From: Nitrospira sp. UBA5699 | GTDB taxonomy: Bacteria > Nitrospirota > Nitrospiria > Nitrospirales > Nitrospiraceae | Assembly (NCBI GenBank): GCA_002420105.1 | Contig: DIHJ01000070.1 | Coordinates: 7,735-21,167 of the forward strand | Direction of reading: 5' to 3' | Length of the DNA stretch: 13,433 nt | Part shown: positions 1 to 6,789 of the stretch, in pieces | How positions within the stretch are numbered: position 1 is the first letter of the stretch | How the letters are laid out: the number at the start of each line of letters is the position of its first letter | The notes under the pieces: generated by a model | What the model saw: only the letters and a program-made list of their open reading frames with translations | What the model was told of the DNA's origin: nothing | Databases searched by the model: none | Made by a program: the position numbers and the translations under genes

Positions 1-437
1 CCGCCGATCGCGAACTTCGGAAAGACGCCGGCGGTTCGCTCATCGTTGAGAAACACATCCAGCGCCCGGTTCATCAGATCGTGCTGTTCGTAGGCAATCG
101 CGAGCTCCTTGAACGGATAGGTGAACCCCGCCCAGGCATATTCCGGCGCCGCAAGGAGCCGGTTGACCCACGTGTTTTCTTCGTCCTCCGGTGGCCCGCT
201 TCGAGGCCGCTCATCCGGTGGCGGCTTGCGCTCGTTCTGCTGCGGCTCGCCGGAATCGGCCTGCCGAGGCGCTTCCGTCGATGTGTCCGGCTGAAGGGCC
301 ACAGTTGCACAGGCGACTTGGTGCAGCAGCAGGAGGACCAAGAAAGGGCCGAGCGCCCAGGAGATCGGCCGGGCGAAGGCGCGCGCCTGGCAGTTGGCCG
401 TGGGCTCCGGATGTGTTTGCTGCAAGTTCCGCTTCAT
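1..437 (-). CDS. Secreted or outer-membrane protein, N-terminal part (possible BamA/D15-like surface antigen), cut by window edge
   Basis: The frame opens with ATG at 437-435 and runs without a stop for 145 codons to the left edge. The start has only a weak ribosome site. It lies 13 bases after the stop of the PAP2 gene on the same strand, so the two are probably co-transcribed. A basic N-terminus is followed by a hydrophobic stretch around residues 27-44 ending VACA, a likely signal peptide. Residues about 50-90 are a Pro/Glu/Arg-rich, low-complexity linker. The conserved-looking part then begins at VNRLLAAPEYAWAGFTYPFK and ends near GVFPKFAIG. That passage resembles, from memory, the region before the barrel in BamA/surface-antigen-like proteins, but the diagnostic barrel lies outside the window. 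The CDS and its export are well supported; the family is a guess. Confidence 0.72.
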   Translation of the reverse strand, partial: MKRNLQQTHPEPTANCQARAFARPISWALGPFLVLLLLHQVACATVALQPDTSTEAPRQADSGEPQQNERKPPPDERPRSGPPEDEENTWVNRLLAAPEYAWAGFTYPFKELAIAYEQHDLMNRALDVFLNDERTAGVFPKFAIG

Positions 438-450
438 CTGATGATCCGAA

Positions 451-1389
451 TTAAAAGCGGTATTCCACGGTCAGGCCCACTCCCCCTCGCGCCTCCGGCA
501 CGAACGGCAGGACGCTCCATCCACGGAGCGAGTCCGGCTGCTGATGCCGCCAGCTCAAGACCTTGCCGACGACGAATCCGAGCGCCGCGCCGGCTAACAC
601 GTCGGACGCGAAATGCTCGTTCACGTGAATGCGCGACAGCGAGATCAACGCCGCGCCGGTGTAGGCCAGGAAGGGAATCGGCTGCGGATAGGCATCCGCG
701 AACACGGCGGCCACGGCAAAGGTTCTGGCCGCATGGCTCGACGGGAACGACTTGTCGAACCCTTCGAACGGGTCGTACGACTGCGTGCCTTCCCCTGCGT
801 CGGGTCTGGCCCTGCCGACGGCAAACTTGGTCAGGCCGGCCAGCCCTTCGGTGAACAGTTGCGCCTCCAAACTGACCAGGGCCGTCCGCATCAGCTTGTT
901 GCCTTCCTCCTGTTCGCGGAAGAGCCACCCCGCGCCGATCAACCCGACGTTGGCCATCAAGACGTTCCTCCCGAAGCCGAGCGTCTCCAAGCTATCCGCG
1001 ATGTCGTCGTTCGTGTTGGTGCGGTTCTCCTGAAAGGCCTGCTGAATGGTCTTGTCCACTGCCATGAGTCCGCCGATCCCCGCCGCGACGCCGCCCACGA
1101 TGAGCGCGCTCTTCCCGTCGATCCGCAGGGGCGACGTGAGGATGTACTCGGCATCGTCGATCGCCGTCTTGGCAAGCGACCCGGCGACGGCGACCGCTCC
1201 ATCGGAGGCTGCCGACCCACTGCGGTCTCCCGACCCGGACGCCGATTCGTCTCTCGGTCTGTCCGGCGCGCAAGGGCCGATCGTCCCATCGCTGCAACCA
1301 TAGGCGGCAGGAGGCAAGGCGACGATCGCTGCCACGAGTAGGACTGCCGGTGCAAGCCTTCTCACCACGTTCCCCCAAGTGAAGAGCAC
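451..1389 (-). CDS. PAP2-superfamily phosphatase, exported
   Basis: Type 2 phosphatidic acid phosphatase (PAP2) family; such enzymes dephosphorylate lipid phosphates or similar substrates at the membrane. All three signature motifs are visible with catalytic residues: K188-x6-R195-P196, P216-S-S-H219 and S252-R253-x5-H259-x3-D263. These are the expected phosphate-binding residues and both catalytic histidines. A signal peptide or anchor spans about residues 8-30. Hydrophobic helices lie near 95-112, 143-157, 222-235, 240-252 and 262-277. The longest frame starts at GTG 1389. Two in-frame GTG codons at 1368 and 1365, next to a GGGGGA stretch, give a more typical signal peptide (MRRLAPAVLLVAAIV), so the true start may be 1365. 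The C-terminus ends GVGLTVEYRF, an alternating pattern with terminal Phe like a last outer-membrane strand. The substrate (undecaprenyl-PP, lipid A, phosphatidate) cannot be told. Confidence 0.9.
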   Translation of the reverse strand: MLFTWGNVVRRLAPAVLLVAAIVALPPAAYGCSDGTIGPCAPDRPRDESASGSGDRSGSAASDGAVAVAGSLAKTAIDDAEYILTSPLRIDGKSALIVGGVAAGIGGLMAVDKTIQQAFQENRTNTNDDIADSLETLGFGRNVLMANVGLIGAGWLFREQEEGNKLMRTALVSLEAQLFTEGLAGLTKFAVGRARPDAGEGTQSYDPFEGFDKSFPSSHAARTFAVAAVFADAYPQPIPFLAYTGAALISLSRIHVNEHFASDVLAGAALGFVVGKVLSWRHQQPDSLRGWSVLPFVPEARGGVGLTVEYRF

Positions 1390-1575
1390 CGTGCGTTGTT
1401 CTCATCTCGAACGATCCGGTCTCTCGCAGGATCAAGCTCGCATGTATGCTCCTTTCACAAGGCAACTGGGAGAAGCATCGATCGCTCGTGGTCACTCTCC
1501 ACCAGCCTGTGACGACTCCATCGCAACGGAACAGTGCTCCAGCAGTCGCCATCCTAGCCGACTTGACGTGGCTGT

Positions 1576-1593
1576 CTGTAATGAGTCTTACAG
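1576..1593. repeat. Inverted repeat CTGTAA-N6-TTACAG
   Basis: Two perfect 6-base arms separated by TGAGTC in the long intergenic stretch upstream of the PAP2 gene. Arm and spacer lengths fit a dimeric regulator site better than a terminator, because no T-run follows. No regulator is identified, and a chance occurrence of this length is quite possible. Confidence 0.3.
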
Positions 1594-1705
1594 TTGGATG
1601 AGGGGAACGTCCCGTAGCCGGGCTGCCGATGTCGGGTCCCTCACGGATGAAATGATGTATGGCGCAAGGAAGAAGAGCCTATAGAGGCTTCGACCGCTTG
1701 ATGTA

Positions 1706-1719
1706 AGGACGAACGTCCT
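1706..1719. repeat. Inverted repeat AGGACG-AA-CGTCCT
   Basis: A perfect 6-base inverted repeat with a 2-base centre, about 20 bases before the GTG of the doubtful 1740-1793 ORF. The core GAACGTCC also occurs at 1605-1612 inside another near-palindrome, which hints at a repeated operator half. There is no T-run, so a terminator is unlikely. Function is unknown. Confidence 0.3.
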
Positions 1720-1879
1720 GAACCGGGAGGGAGACGATCGTGAAGAAACCGATTACTATGCATCGAGACCTCAAGCCACTCTGCCCCCAGTGAACTCCAC
1801 TCTTCTTGCTCTTGGATTCGATCGACACCTCCTGCGCCAAACCGAGTCAAGGCACCGCAAACCGACGAACATGATGGAG

Positions 1880-2089
1880 CTATCCGCGTGTCTTGCGTTT
1901 TCCCTGGTACCGTTCGAGCACCCGCCGTTCTGCCTCGACCCAGTGCTCCAGATCATGCCCGTGCTCGTAGCCGCACTGGCAGTAGAATGTATAGGCCAGC
2001 TGCTGAATTTCTTCTCGGATTTGTGCCTCGTCCGGTCCCTGCGACTGCGTCTTCCTGTGAACGGCTTTGGCGCGGTTGATCTTCGCCAT
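1880..2089 (-). CDS. DUF2934 family protein (69 aa)
   Basis: A small soluble protein with no signal peptide. After a basic N-terminus (MAKINRAKAVHRK), residues about 21-60 carry the DUF2934 pattern: an amphipathic helix (IREEIQQLAYTFY) followed by G40-Y-E-H-G-H-D-L-E-H-W-V-E-A-E, matching the usual 'G..HGHDLEDWLQAE' signature. DUF2934 proteins are short and their function is unknown. Start ATG 2089 has a good ribosome site, GGGAGG (minus strand, 2095-2100), five bases away; the stop is TAG. It lies 113 bases downstream of the GH15 gene on the same strand and could be its last operon gene or have its own promoter. C39 and the His pair H43/H45 are the only hints of metal binding. Family assignment is from pattern memory. 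Confidence 0.85.
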   Translation of the reverse strand: MAKINRAKAVHRKTQSQGPDEAQIREEIQQLAYTFYCQCGYEHGHDLEHWVEAERRVLERYQGKRKTRG

Positions 2090-2104
2090 GTTTTCCTCCC
2101 GCCT

Positions 2105-2117
2105 GTGAGGCGCTCAC
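2105..2117. repeat. Short hairpin GTGAG-GCG-CTCAC in the leader of the DUF2934 gene
   Basis: A 5-base perfect inverted repeat with a 3-base loop, ending five bases before the GGGAGG ribosome site of the DUF2934 gene as read on the minus strand. It could be a leader hairpin or small operator. It is not a rho-independent terminator because no T-run follows in either direction. Confidence 0.25.
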
Positions 2118-2202
2118 GTCCGAGTTGATTGCGGACCCCGGTGCACTGCCGTCGTTCGGCGCAGGGCTTTCCTCGGTATTCTGACCTCGGCAGCGATCCC
2201 GC

Positions 2203-4209
2203 TTAGTCCTGTTCGGAAGCCGGTCCTCGCGATCCACTCGCAGCGTGGAACGCATTTTGTTTTTCCAGCCATTTATGCGCCGTGACGACGAATTCAGCGT
2301 GGCTCCACGTCAACGGCGAGACGGAGAGCGGTTCTCCTGTGTAGGGGTTCACTTGTTCCGCAAGCACCCCTGATGGCAGCGTGTGATCGGCGACCCACTC
2401 CAGAAGCGTCAGAGGCTCTTGGAGGTCGGAGGGGTCTTCGGCACAAGCAATCAGATACTGAGCCCACCAGAGGGTGCAGATGAACCAGGGATTGCCCGGC
2501 ACGCTTTGCACGTTGGCATGCTCCACCTGATGGTAATAATCGTTTTCGTACCGGGCGAGCCCGCCGATGGGCGTGTTCACCCATAACCGATCGAGGACCG
2601 CCTGCATCGTGGATTCGACCAGCGGGTTCTGCGGAGGGAAGACATCAAAATACCAGAGGGCCACGAGACTAGCGTCAATGGTCATGTCCAATTCATAGGA
2701 GCCTGACGGTGTGAAGGCGCCCCCTCGAGCAAATCGGTTCAGGTCGCGATGGAAGAAATGCCGGCGTAACGCCTGCGCCATCTCGTTGGCCGTGGTGCGA
2801 TACGTGGCCGCCACATCAGCTTCCCCGAAGGCGACGGCAAAGTTGCCAGCGGCGCGAAGTCCTGCGATGACCGTCGAGACCGTGAAGGTGTAGACACCAC
2901 GGCGTTCCTCCCACAAGTCGTAGGACGGCTCCGGGAGTTTGGTCGCGTCGTTCCGATACTGCACAAGGAACTCGGCCGCTCGAATGATCAGACCACGATA
3001 GAGCGGCTTGATGAATTCCACATCGTGAAACCGTTCGAAATGCCGCCAGAGGGCCCAGAGCACGAGCGCGGTCTCATCCTCCTGGATCGGAAGTTCGGGG
3101 TGGCCCTCGCGCCACCAAGGATGCCATGAACTGCCGACGGAGCCGTCCGGGCTGAATTTATGGAGAAAATAGCCCTCCGTCTCGATGATGCGGGCGCAGA
3201 AATCGAAAAAGCGTCGGGAAATCTCAGAATAGCCGGCTCTGATCAACGCGGACGCCACTAACGCGCCATCACGCGGCCACATATAGGAATAGGTGTCGCG
3301 GGCAGATTGGTAGGTGTCGGTGTCATTGGCGGCTATGATGGCTCCATCATTGTCGATTTGCGTCCGTAGGATGAGCAGGCTCTGTTTCAGCAAGCGGGAC
3401 ACCTTGGGAGGGAGGCTTGTCCACCCAAGGCCAACCTCCTTGTTGACCCAGAGTTTCCAGTAATCGGCGGTTCGCCGGAGCAGTGTTTCCGGGGTCTTGC
3501 CTAAGATGACCTGATTGAGGACGGCCACCTCGTGACAGGTGGTGCCGGCACAGATCCAATAGTAGGCCGTCGTCTCCCCTCGTGGAGGCACGTGGAGAGA
3601 AATACCTGCGGTTGAATCCACGGACCCGTGGGCAATGGCATTGCCCGACAAACTCCCATCTTCCGCATCCTTCCACGTCCCTTCGAGCCCCTGCGTTTCT
3701 GTCAGGCCGCAGGCAAAATGCTCCACACCGCACTTGCCGGCATCGCAGCAGTTGATGAGGAAGTAGCGCTTTCCCTTATAGTGAATGAGGGCCTGGAGCC
3801 GAGGGTCGAAGTAGGCGGTATCACCCACTTCCGTGCCGGAAAGATGGAAGTCGTGGCTGAAGAACAGGCGCACGTCGCGCGCGTGGTCAAGAGGGTTCTT
3901 CACGATGATCTTTTTCAGGTAGACGTGTTCATGGAAGTCCACGGCATCGTGGCAGACAAGTTCCATTTGCAGACGTTCGTGTGTGGCCTTGACCTCCGTG
4001 ACCAAGGTGTCGGGAAGGTATCGCAGGTCCTTCCGCCACTCCGGTCCCATCGCGCTCCACTGCCCGTCCACCCATAGACCGAACTGGAAGGCATGACCGA
4101 CCGCATGGTTTTCAAGGCCCACGTGAGGGAAGAAGAGATCGCGGATGCGGTATTCCAGATCAAACGCGACCAGCAGCGACCCGTTTCCTACCGGAATGTC
4201 TCTGGGCAT
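2203..4209 (-). CDS. Glycoside hydrolase family 15 (glucoamylase-type) enzyme
   Basis: Full-length GH15 enzyme of 668 residues, predicted to release glucose from alpha-glucan ends; a dextran- or trehalose-type substrate is also possible in this family. The N-terminal beta-sandwich covers about residues 1-260, with the prokaryotic GH15 opening GNGSLLVAFD...RDLFFPHVG. The (alpha/alpha)6 catalytic domain covers about 265-650. Visible landmarks are YSYMWPRDG (307-315), HKFSPDGS with SWHPWW (350-366), IQEDET (375-380), the general-acid segment YDLWEERRG with E435/E436, and LTWSHAEF with E639 as likely catalytic base. There is no signal peptide, so a cytoplasmic role, for example in storage-glucan turnover, is inferred. 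ATG 4209 has GAGAGG at 4215-4220 (minus strand). The DUF2934 gene follows 113 bases downstream; 268 bases separate it from the EamA gene upstream. Confidence 0.94.
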   Translation of the reverse strand: MPRDIPVGNGSLLVAFDLEYRIRDLFFPHVGLENHAVGHAFQFGLWVDGQWSAMGPEWRKDLRYLPDTLVTEVKATHERLQMELVCHDAVDFHEHVYLKKIIVKNPLDHARDVRLFFSHDFHLSGTEVGDTAYFDPRLQALIHYKGKRYFLINCCDAGKCGVEHFACGLTETQGLEGTWKDAEDGSLSGNAIAHGSVDSTAGISLHVPPRGETTAYYWICAGTTCHEVAVLNQVILGKTPETLLRRTADYWKLWVNKEVGLGWTSLPPKVSRLLKQSLLILRTQIDNDGAIIAANDTDTYQSARDTYSYMWPRDGALVASALIRAGYSEISRRFFDFCARIIETEGYFLHKFSPDGSVGSSWHPWWREGHPELPIQEDETALVLWALWRHFERFHDVEFIKPLYRGLIIRAAEFLVQYRNDATKLPEPSYDLWEERRGVYTFTVSTVIAGLRAAGNFAVAFGEADVAATYRTTANEMAQALRRHFFHRDLNRFARGGAFTPSGSYELDMTIDASLVALWYFDVFPPQNPLVESTMQAVLDRLWVNTPIGGLARYENDYYHQVEHANVQSVPGNPWFICTLWWAQYLIACAEDPSDLQEPLTLLEWVADHTLPSGVLAEQVNPYTGEPLSVSPLTWSHAEFVVTAHKWLEKQNAFHAASGSRGPASEQD

Positions 4210-4360
4210 AGGATCCTCTCTTCCATGGCACGATCACCCAGCATTCGTTCGCGCATGATCATGGCCTCATCGTATCAGTAGGCTCCCGCTCTCTCTGTGA
4301 TCTAGCTGACACTTTGAAGTCGCGCATCGGATATCGCAGACGGCCTCTTCAGCGTTCCCA

Positions 4361-4375
4361 TTCGCGCCGCGCGAA
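4361..4375. repeat. Hairpin TTCGCG-CCG-CGCGAA between the EamA and GH15 genes
   Basis: A perfect 6-base inverted repeat with a 3-base loop in the 268-base gap between the EamA stop (4478) and the GH15 start (4209). A second possible pairing, CTCTTC (4345-4350) with GAAGAG (4373-4378), overlaps it. The GC-rich stem could act in transcription ending after EamA, but no T-run follows, so a rho-independent terminator is not established. Confidence 0.3.
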
Positions 4376-4477
4376 GAGAATGGAGGTTTCGCGTACACAG
4401 AGTGGGAAGATCCACGAGAAGACTGAGGATAAATGGGACGTGAGCGAAGGAAGGCGATAACAGTCCGAGCCCAGCAG

Positions 4478-5368
4478 TCAGTCGGACAAGTGACGTCGCA
4501 GGGCGACTTCCGCGGCCCACCCGGTGCGAGAACGGCCGAGAAGAACCAGCGCGACGCCGCCGAGGATGGCTGATGCAGCCGTGACCAGGCGCAATGTCAT
4601 CGGCTCGCCCAGGAACGCGACGCCTCCGAGCGCCGCGAGAACCGGCACCGTCAGTTGCGCCGTCGCAGCGCGGGTGGCCGTCAACCCGCGCAGCGCGGCG
4701 TACCAGACCGCATAGCCCACGCCGGAAGCGAGTGCGCCCGACAGCACGGCGTAGGCGATTCCCGGCCCGTCCATCCGCACCCATGACCACGTCGTCATGC
4801 TCAACAGCCCGGCTAATGGAAGGGTCCGCAGGAAGTTTCCAGCGGTCGCACCGGCCGGATCGTCAAGCTGCCGGCCCCGCAACGAATAGATTCCCCAGGC
4901 CACACCGGCAGCAAGCATCAGGACCGACCCGCCGAGGGGCGGAGACGAGAGCCCCGGCGACAGCAGTGCCACGAGGCCACCCACGGCGAGCGTGAATCCT
5001 GTCCATTGCCCCGCAGTCATCCGTTCGCCAGTCCACAGTCCTGTGGCCATCATCGTCACCTGCACGGCGCCGAAGAGCAGCAACGCTCCCGTGCCGGTCG
5101 ACAGTGTCGCATAGGCGAACGAGAAGGCGGCGGCATAGGTGAAGAGAGCGCCGGCCGATGACCAGGTTCCACTGAGTTCCGTGCGCCCGCTGCGACAGTG
5201 GACGATCAGCCAGAGTGCGACGGCGCCCGACGCGAGTCGAATGGTGGAAAAACTCGCCGGGTCGATGGCCGTGTGGGCCAAGGCCACCCGACAGAGCACT
5301 GAGTTGCCTGCGAAGGCGACAAGCGCGAGCAGGGTCAGGACTGTCGTATGAAGCAGTGACGGAGGCAT
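4478..5368 (-). CDS. EamA/DMT-superfamily transporter
   Basis: A predicted inner-membrane carrier with two EamA repeats and about ten transmembrane helices in 296 residues, the usual size for 10-TMS drug/metabolite transporters. Repeat 1 covers about residues 8-136 and repeat 2 about 145-278. The second repeat has the typical end A-Q-L-T-V-P-V-L-A-A-L-G-G-V-A-F-L-G-E-P. Helix 1 opens with LVAFAGNSVLCRVAL, the usual first helix of this family. ATG 5368 was chosen because the first helix starts about ten residues later; an in-frame GTG at 5395 would add nine residues. Neither start has a clear ribosome site. It lies 72 bases downstream of the VTT gene on the same strand and is probably co-transcribed with it. 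The substrate cannot be inferred. Confidence 0.9.
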   Translation of the reverse strand: MPPSLLHTTVLTLLALVAFAGNSVLCRVALAHTAIDPASFSTIRLASGAVALWLIVHCRSGRTELSGTWSSAGALFTYAAAFSFAYATLSTGTGALLLFGAVQVTMMATGLWTGERMTAGQWTGFTLAVGGLVALLSPGLSSPPLGGSVLMLAAGVAWGIYSLRGRQLDDPAGATAGNFLRTLPLAGLLSMTTWSWVRMDGPGIAYAVLSGALASGVGYAVWYAALRGLTATRAATAQLTVPVLAALGGVAFLGEPMTLRLVTAASAILGGVALVLLGRSRTGWAAEVALRRHLSD

Positions 5369-5440
5369 CGGTGATTCGTTAGCCGGATCAAGCACAGTCT
5401 GTGTGCACGTTGATTGTTCGCCGAACGGACGGCGGAGGGC

Positions 5441-6280
5441 TTAGTTCAACGGTCCGCCGCAGGAATCGCATCGTGGGGCAACGTCTAGGGCAGCAACCGT
5501 CGGCTGAGTGGACGAGACATGGACGTGAGTTGCCACCGGCATGTCGCCGCGCAGCAGTCGAACCCAGCGCGCGGTGGGGTAGCGGAGCACCAGCTTCGGG
5601 ACGAGCAGGAGCACGGCCACCATGACCAGTCCCAGCACGATCAACAGCCACTCCCCTGAAACGACTTGGCTGCCTGCATAGGTCAGTGCGAAGGTGGGAA
5701 CGATCATCCCAAGCAACGTCGCCACGGCAAAGGCGCGAAGCGACATGTTCGTCAGGCCAGCCCCGTAACTAACAAGATCAAACGAAAAGACCGGAACAAG
5801 CCGTGCAAGCAGGACAAAGATCGCCAGGTGTTGATCCGAGCATCGCTCGCAAAATCTGATCTCGGTCCGAAAGATTCGAGTCAAGGCTTCCCGTCCCAAG
5901 GCCCTGCCAATAAGAAAACTGAGGATGGCTCCAATCTCTGCACCGATGACGGCATAGACCGTTCCCATAGTCACGCCGAAGGTCGCTCCCGCCGCCAGAT
6001 CCAGCGGGAGGCTTGGCAGTGGGCTGATGACAACCGCAGCGGCCATGAGGAGCATGAATAAGAGCGGCGCGAACGGGCCGGCGGCATGGAGATGCGCGAC
6101 GATCCGTTCCGGATTCACAAACTGCTCGACATCGAACCGTTGCAGCAGAACGTACGTTCCAAAGATCAAGAAGAGGAGCGCGCTCACCTTGAGCAGCTGT
6201 GCCTTGGTAACATGCCTGGATCGAGCGGCCGTTCTCATAAGGACTTTGTTCGCCGTCGCTTCGCCCGTTCCGCTACTCAT
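5441..6280 (-). CDS. TVP38/TMEM64 (VTT/DedA-like) membrane protein
   Basis: A 279-residue inner-membrane protein of the VTT (SNARE-associated Golgi) family, whose bacterial members are linked to lipid scrambling or flipping. The first helix is at about 30-48. The VTT core is at about 80-205 and includes SPLPSLPLDLAAGATFG (86-102), GAEIGAILSFLIGRALGRE (113-131) and LARLVPVFSFDLVSYGAGLT (158-177), the re-entrant F/P-rich loops that define the family. A final helix lies at about 210-230. The frame is open back to 6454, but that would overlap the lipoprotein gene by 143 bases and add a hydrophilic arginine-rich stretch. ATG 6280, 31 bases after the lipoprotein stop, is therefore preferred; ATG 6238 is a second choice. 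Two CxxC pairs stand out: C144-E-R-C147 and C271-D-S-C274 at the C-terminus. Confidence 0.9.
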   Translation of the reverse strand: MSSGTGEATANKVLMRTAARSRHVTKAQLLKVSALLFLIFGTYVLLQRFDVEQFVNPERIVAHLHAAGPFAPLLFMLLMAAAVVISPLPSLPLDLAAGATFGVTMGTVYAVIGAEIGAILSFLIGRALGREALTRIFRTEIRFCERCSDQHLAIFVLLARLVPVFSFDLVSYGAGLTNMSLRAFAVATLLGMIVPTFALTYAGSQVVSGEWLLIVLGLVMVAVLLLVPKLVLRYPTARWVRLLRGDMPVATHVHVSSTQPTVAALDVAPRCDSCGGPLN

Positions 6281-6311
6281 ATCATGAGGTCTCTGCTTGC
6301 GTTGATGCCGT

Positions 6312-6545
6312 TTAGCGTTGACGCTCGACATACCCACGTCCGCGCAGGCACTCTTCGACTCGATCACGGATGGGAATAGAGGCACCGCCATGCGGGTCGA
6401 TCGCCATTTCCTCATTCGTCGCTCGTTGCTCGCACTCCGACCGATCGCGCTCAAAATGGGCCATCCCTTTCGTCGGATGATCCCAGACGGGTGTTGAACA
6501 GGCCGTGAGCAATCCGACCGCGAGACAGCCCGACAGCATGTTCAT
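6312..6545 (-). CDS. Small lipoprotein (77 aa), unknown function
   Basis: ATG 6545 has a strong ribosome site, GAGGGG (minus strand, 6550-6555). The N-terminus is a short lipoprotein signal with lipobox L13-T-A-C16, giving a mature protein of about 62 residues anchored at C16. The mature part is hydrophilic and begins STPVWDHPTKG. It then has a helical segment, HFERDRSECEQRA, and ends with a charged region EECLRGRGYVERQR. Two more cysteines (C38, C68) could form a disulphide. The pattern of W followed by F-x-x-D-x-x-x-C and C-L-R-G-R-G-Y resembles small periplasmic lipoproteins of unknown function common in Gram-negative bacteria. It is the first gene of a likely lipoprotein-VTT-EamA operon. 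The start can be ATG 6545 or ATG 6539. Confidence 0.82.
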   Translation of the reverse strand: MNMLSGCLAVGLLTACSTPVWDHPTKGMAHFERDRSECEQRATNEEMAIDPHGGASIPIRDRVEECLRGRGYVERQR

Positions 6546-6776
6546 ACGTCCCCTCTCGTTACGGCGCCGCCTATTCTCACGTCACCCCGATAGTTCCTTG
6601 CCGGGATCGTTCCGCCATCCCGCCATCAGAGGAGCAACCCTCACGAGCCTTTGTGATTTATTTTTGCACACCCGCCGCCGCGAATCTGTAAGCCAACTCA
6701 CTGACCGCTCAGCCTCTCAATGATATTTGCTGTGGGGATAGAAGGGCTGGAGCCATCAGTGCCTAAGCCAGCACTC

Positions 6777-6782
6777 AAGAGG
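6777..6782 (+). promoter_or_regulatory. Ribosome binding site AAGAGG of the outer-membrane barrel gene
   Basis: AAGAGG lies seven bases before ATG 6790 and decides that start. The 244-base divergent gap before it (6546-6789) must carry promoters for both directions, but no confident -35/-10 pair could be assigned. Confidence 0.6.
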
Positions 6783-6789
6783 CGCTATC

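Larger units (their letters stand above)
1390..1879. other. 490-base stretch without a convincing gene
   Basis: This gap lies upstream of the PAP2 gene and downstream of the DUF2934 gene, both on the minus strand. Frames crossing it (plus 1379-1684 and 1790-2128, minus 1641-1850) show no recognisable family, signal peptide or good ribosome site. Visible structure consists of the inverted repeat CTGTAA-N6-TTACAG (1576-1593), a near-palindrome GGGAACGTCCC (1603-1613), the inverted repeat AGGACG-AA-CGTCCT (1706-1719), and a 17-codon plus-strand ORF with a GGGAGG ribosome-like site (1740-1793). The PAP2 promoter should lie in the left part, but no confident -35/-10 pair was found. No tRNA or known riboswitch was recognised. 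Confidence 0.5.

Noticed and set aside
434..928. Minus-strand frame inside the PAP2 gene
   Set aside because: It overlaps the motif-bearing PAP2 frame on the same strand and is Arg/Gly-rich with no domain.
81..1341. Plus-strand frames opposite the PAP2 gene and the left partial gene
   Set aside because: They are Arg/Pro-rich, have no recognisable domain, and lie antisense to genes with clear motifs and signal peptides.
5392..5426. Small inverted repeats GCACA-N5-TGTGC and GTTC-GCC-GAAC between the VTT and EamA genes
   Set aside because: Arms of 4-5 bases without a T-run are expected by chance in GC-rich DNA; no terminator or operator can be supported.
6281..6454. Longer N-terminus for the VTT protein
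   Set aside because: It would overlap the lipoprotein gene and add a hydrophilic Arg/Ser-rich segment untypical of the family; ATG 6280 fits spacing and protein length.
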